6,377 nt of DNA from Actinomycetota bacterium. GTDB taxonomy: Bacteria > Actinomycetota > Acidimicrobiia > Acidimicrobiales > JAHWKP01. How positions within the stretch are numbered: the first letter of the stretch is position 1; each line of letters opens with the position of its first letter. Below are positions 5,831-6,377 of the stretch, piece after piece. The translations under genes were made by a program, and so were the position numbers. Location: positions 1 through 6,377 of the forward strand of contig JAHWKP010000099.1 in the NCBI GenBank assembly GCA_019347775.1, read 5' to 3'. The notes below the pieces were generated by a model. The model had not been told where the DNA came from. It was given only the letters and a program-made list of their open reading frames with translations, and searched no databases.

Positions 5831-6377
5831 AACGGGCTCAACACCTCCGACTCCTCGATTGCTTCCAACGGAGCCACATGTCGAGCGACCCGTCCCAGCA
5901 CCATGCCCAGAGCCGCCCCGGCTGCGACGTCCGAGGCGTGATGGATCTTCACGTACACCCGACTCACGGCTATCACGGTGGCCAGCCCGTAGTACAGGGG
6001 CGCGACTTTCTCGTCGCCATCGGACAGAAGCGCCGCGGCCATGAAGCCAGATGTGGCGTGCCCGCTCGGGAAACTCGAGGTCAGCGGCCGGCGAAGGGCG
6101 TAAGGGCGAGGTCCGTCGTAGACCGGGCGTGTCCGGCGGAAGAGCGACTTGACGCCCAGGTTGACCAGGCCGGACTCCAACCCCAGAGCGATACCGACCC
6201 GCGCCGCGGCGCGGTAGTAGAAGACGTTGCACGAGCGCTCCACCGCGCGGACGAGGTCGGTGGTGCCGTGGACTCCGTCGCACCGCCCGCCGACCTGGGC
6301 CTCCTTCGCCGTCAGCCGCCCGGTGCACACGGTCGTCCAGCCGACCGGCAGCGCGCCCTCGGCCGCGTCGTCGTGGA
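5827..6377 (-). CDS. PAP2-superfamily phosphatase catalytic half, in frame with a PBP-like N-terminal segment (runs off right edge)
   Basis: The frame is open from the right edge to TGA at 5827-5829, giving 182 residues in the window; the start is outside. Counting from the GTG codon at 6328-6330 as residue 1, residues 46-167 are clearly PAP2. The first motif is KSLFRRTRP (61-69), the second SSFPSGH (85-91), and the third SRVYVKIHHASD with the catalytic His and partner Asp. Hydrophobic stretches around PLYYGLATVIAVS and DVAAGAALGMVLG suit membrane helices. Family members dephosphorylate lipid phosphates such as phosphatidate or undecaprenyl diphosphate. PAP2 proteins normally have 60 or more residues of membrane helices before the first motif. 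Here that region is instead a hydrophilic segment resembling a penicillin-binding protein. The gene is either a fusion, a rearranged remnant or an assembly artefact. It overlaps the DsbA-like gene by ATGA. Confidence 0.8.
   Translation of the reverse strand, partial: HDDAAEGALPVGWTTVCTGRLTAKEAQVGGRCDGVHGTTDLVRAVERSCNVFYYRAAARVGIALGLESGLVNLGVKSLFRRTRPVYDGPRPYALRRPLTSSFPSGHATSGFMAAALLSDGDEKVAPLYYGLATVIAVSRVYVKIHHASDVAAGAALGMVLGRVARHVAPLEAIEESEVLSPL
6199..6214. repeat. 16-bp perfect GC palindrome at the PBP-like/PAP2 switch
   Basis: CCGCGCCGCGGCGCGG is its own reverse complement over all 16 bases. It encodes the run of Arg and Ala residues (RAAAR) lying exactly where PBP-like sequence gives way to PAP2-like sequence. 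Whether it caused a rearrangement or a misassembly, or is only a product of GC-rich codons, is not decided by the sequence. Confidence 0.75.
6214..6377 (-). other. Penicillin-binding-protein transpeptidase-like segment (upstream part of the PAP2 frame)
   Basis: This stretch encodes about 54 residues. They include ALPVGWTTVCTGRL, then RCDGVHGTTDLVRAVERS and SCNVFYY. In class B penicillin-binding proteins the region between the SxxK and SxN motifs commonly has the form C-x-G … C … HG..DL..A...SCN..FY, so SCN here matches the SxN catalytic motif. The SxxK motif would lie beyond the right edge. The third motif (KTG) is absent because the frame switches to PAP2 sequence. I infer homology from pattern alone. 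It cannot by itself be an active transpeptidase. Confidence 0.6.

Noticed and set aside
5831..6328. Long N-terminal extension of the DsbA-like protein
   Set aside because: The extension is Arg/Pro/Gly-rich and is an out-of-frame shadow of the PAP2 gene. The DsbA fold begins directly after ATG5830.
1..6377. CRISPR array, tRNA, rRNA, insertion sequence, phage or defence genes
   Set aside because: No direct-repeat/spacer pattern, no cloverleaf-like segment, no transposase or integrase motifs and no terminal inverted repeats were seen on either strand.

Overview
The window is compact, GC-rich bacterial DNA with almost no intergenic space. Codon bias to G/C in third position, GTG as well as ATG starts, and the flavour of several proteins suggest a high-GC actinobacterium-like organism, perhaps Acidimicrobiia-like. 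These protein cues are a degenerate SpoIIE domain joined to an RsbW-type ATPase, an Rv2629-like release-factor homologue, and a lipid kinase with a PTGTLNHLARD motif. The lineage is inferred from protein character only; there is no rRNA or other phylogenetic marker.

Layout, left to right. (1) The left edge carries the first 93 codons of a minus-strand YbhB/PEBP-family gene, running off the window. (2) A 54-bp divergent gap follows, then a plus-strand 354-aa protein. It joins a SpoIIE/PP2C-like domain that has lost its catalytic acidic residues to an intact anti-sigma-type HATPase. (3) This gene converges on a minus-strand baeRF/Vms1-like release-factor homologue, with a 23-bp gap that can fold as one hairpin. 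(4) The release-factor homologue is head-to-head with a plus-strand diacylglycerol/lipid kinase. Their ATG codons overlap inside a single CATG. (5) The lipid kinase converges (3 bp) on a minus-strand block. In transcription order from the right edge this block is a PAP2 phosphatase, a DsbA-fold thioredoxin-like protein, a HAD hydrolase, a rhodanese and an SRPBCC protein. The first three are joined by ATGA stop/start overlaps.

How the genes may work together. The left half holds a probable stress-signalling protein, a translation-rescue-type protein and a lipid kinase. The right block mixes membrane-lipid phosphate chemistry (PAP2, opposite in sense to the lipid kinase) with sulfur/redox functions (DsbA-like, rhodanese) and housekeeping hydrolases. 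I see no defence system, mobile element, CRISPR array, tRNA or rRNA.

The strangest point is the right edge. The open frame that encodes the PAP2 catalytic half reads upstream, without a stop, into what looks like a penicillin-binding-protein transpeptidase segment containing an SxN motif (SCN). The switch occurs at a 16-bp perfect GC palindrome. This is either a rearranged or fused gene or an assembly chimera.
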